Assembly (NCBI GenBank): GCA_905215015.1
Contig: CAJMOS010000068.1
Location: 1 to 16,311, forward strand
Origin: an uncultured bacterium
GTDB lineage: Bacteria > Spirochaetota > Spirochaetia > Sphaerochaetales > Sphaerochaetaceae
Direction: 5' to 3'
DNA: 16,311 bases
The notes below the pieces were generated by a model. That model worked only from the letters and a program-made list of their open reading frames with translations. It was not told the DNA's origin and did no database searches. Below, in pieces: positions 14,062-16,311 of this stretch; within the stretch, counting starts at the first letter, position 1; every line of letters begins with the position of its first letter. A program made the translations under genes and the position numbers.

Positions 14062-16311
14062 ATGAAAAAACGACTGATTACCTCTGCTTTGCCGTACGTG
14101 AACAACGTTCCCCACCTGGGGAACCTGCTGCAGGTACTTTCCGCGGACGTGTTCGCACGCTTCTGCCGTTCCAAGGGCTATGAGACCCTGTATGTCTGTG
14201 GTACCGACGAGTATGGCACCGCGACCGAGACCCGCGCGTTGCAGGAGCACATGAGCCCCCGCGAGCTTTGCGACCACTACCACGCGATCCATAAGGAAAT
14301 CTACAAATGGTTCAACATCAGCTTTGACTATTGCGGGCGTACCAGCACTCCCAAGCAGACGGAAATCGTCCAGCATATCTTCAAGCAGGTCTACGATGCC
14401 GGCTACATCACCGTCCACGAGGAGGAGCAGCTCTACTGCCCCCACTGCGGACGCTTTTTGGCCGACCGCTTCGTGACCGGCACCTGCCCCCACTGCGGTT
14501 ACGAGAAAGCGCGCGGGGACCAGTGCGAGCACTGCGGCACGTTGCTTGACCCGACCGAGCTGAAGGAACCGAAATGCTCGGTCTGCGGCACCACCCCCGT
14601 GCTGAGGAAGACCAAGCACCTCTACCTGGACCTGCCCAAGGCGCTTCCCATGCTGGAGAAATGGATGGACAAGGCCTCTGTCGAGGGGTTCTGGGCCAAC
14701 AACGCCATCCAGATCACCAAGAGCTGGATCCGCGACGGACTGAAGGACCGTGCCATCACCCGTGACCTGAAGTGGGGCATCCCCGTCCCCCTCGAGGGCT
14801 TTGAGGACAAGGTCTTCTACGTCTGGTTCGACGCCTGCATCGGTTACGTGTCGATCAGCGCGTACGCGACGGAGAAGTGGAGGGATTGGTGGTTCGATCC
14901 CGAGCATACCGAGCTCTTCCAGTTCATCGGCAAGGACAACATTCCTTTCCATACCGTCATCTTCCCGGCGACCCAGCTGGCGACCGGCGACAACTGGACC
15001 ATGCTGCACCACATGAGCTCGACCGAGTACCTCAACTACGAGGGCGGCAAGTTCAGCAAAAGCCAGGGGATCGGCATCTTCGGCAACGATGTCGAGTCGA
15101 CAGGGATTCCTGCCGACGTCTGGAGGTTCTACCTGTACTACAACCGTCCGGAGACCAGCGACTTCACCTTCACCTGGGCTGATTTCCAGGAGAAAGTCAA
15201 CAAGGAGCTGATCGGGAACCTTTCCAACCTGGTCAACCGTACCGTCACCTTTACCAAGAAAGCGGCGGCCGGGTATCTCGAGGCCGGTCCCGTGGACGAG
15301 GAGTTCCGGAAGCAGGTCCTTCAGTACGAGGAAAAAATCGACGCGCTGATGGAGCGGGCGGACGAGCGCGAGGCGCTTCGCACCATCCTCGCCCTTTCCT
15401 CGGCGGGCAACAAGATGTTCCAGGACGCGGAACCTTGGAAGACCAAGGAGACCGACATGGAGGCGACCAAGAAGGTGCTGCGCACCCTCTGTTGCCTGAT
15501 CAAGGACCTGGCGGTCCTGGTCGAGCCGTTCATGCCGTCCACCAGCGCCAAGCTGCTTGGATTCTTCGGAATCGGAAAGCGGACCTGGAAGGAACTGGGG
15601 AATTGGGACGGAGAGATCCGTATCGGCGATGTCGAGCTGCTCTTCCAGCGGTTGGAAGACGACCGTGTCGCCACGCTCCGCGAGCGCTTCAGCGGAAGCC
15701 AGAAGGAGCGTGAGGAGCAGGCCAAGGCGGCCGCTCCGAAGCAAGCACAGAAGAAACAGAAAGAAGGAGCGAACAAACACAATATGGGCGCATTGGATCC
15801 GAATTTGTCGATTGCCGAGAACTTCCAGAAGCACGTCATCCTGAAAGTCGCCGAGATCACCAACGTGGAGAAGCATCCCGAAGGGGACAAGCTGTATATC
15901 CTGACTTTGAACGACGGCAGTCCGAACCCGCGCACCATCGTCAGCTCGATCGTTCCGTTCTACAAGGCTGAAGAGCTGCAGGGCCGCCATATCGTCCTGG
16001 TCAGCAACCTGAAACCGGCGAACTTTCGCGGCGTCAAGAGCTACGGCATGCTGCTGGCGGCCAGCGACCCGAGCGCGCCCAACCCGCACGACACCTGCGA
16101 GGTGCTGTTCCCGGACGACATCCCGGCTGGCGCCGTGCTGGAGCCCGAAGGGTTCAGCGCCCCGACCGAGGACTACTGCTACGTGAAGCCAGAACCGTTC
16201 TTCTCGATGCCGATGACCACCAAGGACGGAGTCCTGATGATCGACGGCAGGAAGATCGTCAGCGCCGACGGAAAGGAAGTTCACGCCCATACGTACGTGA
16301 ACGGCAACGTA
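14062..16311 (+). CDS. metG: Methionyl-tRNA synthetase (3' end outside window)
   Basis: The frame is open for all 750 codons to the right edge. The protein begins MKKRLITSALPYVNNVPHLGN; HLGN (18-21) is the HIGH-type ATP motif. Two zinc knuckles follow with Cys pairs at 126/129, 142/145, 155/158 and 172/175. KFSKS at 330-334 is the KMSKS-type motif, then the helical anticodon-binding domain. A Lys/Ala/Gln-rich linker near residues 550-575 leads to an EMAPII/Trbp111-like tRNA-binding OB domain (VEKHPEGDKLYIL, NLKPANFRGVKSYGMLLAASD; about 585-695). About 50 further residues follow the usual end of that domain. The enzyme charges Met onto initiator and elongator tRNA(Met). The start is fixed by homology. 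No Shine-Dalgarno sequence is seen, and the putative -10 lies 8 bp upstream, suggesting a leaderless message. Confidence 0.95.
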   Translation, partial: MKKRLITSALPYVNNVPHLGNLLQVLSADVFARFCRSKGYETLYVCGTDEYGTATETRALQEHMSPRELCDHYHAIHKEIYKWFNISFDYCGRTSTPKQTEIVQHIFKQVYDAGYITVHEEEQLYCPHCGRFLADRFVTGTCPHCGYEKARGDQCEHCGTLLDPTELKEPKCSVCGTTPVLRKTKHLYLDLPKALPMLEKWMDKASVEGFWANNAIQITKSWIRDGLKDRAITRDLKWGIPVPLEGFEDKVFYVWFDACIGYVSISAYATEKWRDWWFDPEHTELFQFIGKDNIPFHTVIFPATQLATGDNWTMLHHMSSTEYLNYEGGKFSKSQGIGIFGNDVESTGIPADVWRFYLYYNRPETSDFTFTWADFQEKVNKELIGNLSNLVNRTVTFTKKAAAGYLEAGPVDEEFRKQVLQYEEKIDALMERADEREALRTILALSSAGNKMFQDAEPWKTKETDMEATKKVLRTLCCLIKDLAVLVEPFMPSTSAKLLGFFGIGKRTWKELGNWDGEIRIGDVELLFQRLEDDRVATLRERFSGSQKEREEQAKAAAPKQAQKKQKEGANKHNMGALDPNLSIAENFQKHVILKVAEITNVEKHPEGDKLYILTLNDGSPNPRTIVSSIVPFYKAEELQGRHIVLVSNLKPANFRGVKSYGMLLAASDPSAPNPHDTCEVLFPDDIPAGAVLEPEGFSAPTEDYCYVKPEPFFSMPMTTKDGVLMIDGRKIVSADGKEVHAHTYVNGNV

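Noticed and set aside
14047..16290. Long minus-strand open frame antisense to metG
   Set aside because: metG motifs on the plus strand are unambiguous. The antisense frame is a GC-rich shadow with low-complexity Val/Leu/Gly/Arg composition.

Overview
The window is a dense, GC-rich (roughly 60% by eye) bacterial chromosome segment. It most likely comes from a spirochaete of the Spirochaetales/Sphaerochaetaceae type. This is an inference from the diderm envelope genes (two exported beta-barrel proteins ending in Phe), the lipoprotein, the MetRS with a fused EMAPII-like tRNA-binding domain, and the overall gene style. No rRNA or other decisive marker is present. No tRNA, rRNA, CRISPR array or intact mobile element was seen.

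Layout. (1) 1-340: no intact gene; a probable decayed transposase tail on the minus strand, then an extended -10 promoter. (2) 341-3030, plus strand, a three-gene operon: an orphan dihydroorotate-dehydrogenase-like flavoprotein, a PlsC/PlsB-like acyltransferase, and a small unknown lipoprotein. (3) 10495 down to 3027, minus strand, a tightly packed five-gene operon: HD-domain phosphohydrolase, TtcA-like tRNA thiolase, outer-membrane beta-barrel protein, FecR-domain/beta-barrel fusion, mutL. Gaps between genes are 0 to 14 nt. (4) 10551-10952: a single small exported protein gene on the plus strand, divergent from the HD gene. (5) 13863 down to 10949, minus strand: trkA-trkH, a K+ uptake pair sharing an ATGA overlap. 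(6) 14062 to the right edge, plus strand: metG, open at the window end.

The two convergent junctions (3027-3030 and 10949-10952) each overlap by four bases through shared CTAG/CTAA stop codons, and neither has a visible terminator. Functionally the segment combines housekeeping (mismatch repair, tRNA thiolation, methionyl-tRNA charging, K+ transport) with envelope genes of unknown role.

The most interesting signals are three. First, a recurring start context: a TANNNT hexamer, six bases and then ATG at four genes, with a related arrangement at metG, suggests leaderless transcripts. Second, a near-perfect 15-bp inverted repeat contains both start codons of a divergent pair. Third, an exported FecR-like domain is fused directly to an outer-membrane barrel, next to a second barrel protein and in frame with mutL across one TGA-TTG junction. 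I did not find a clear-cut new defence or mobile system.
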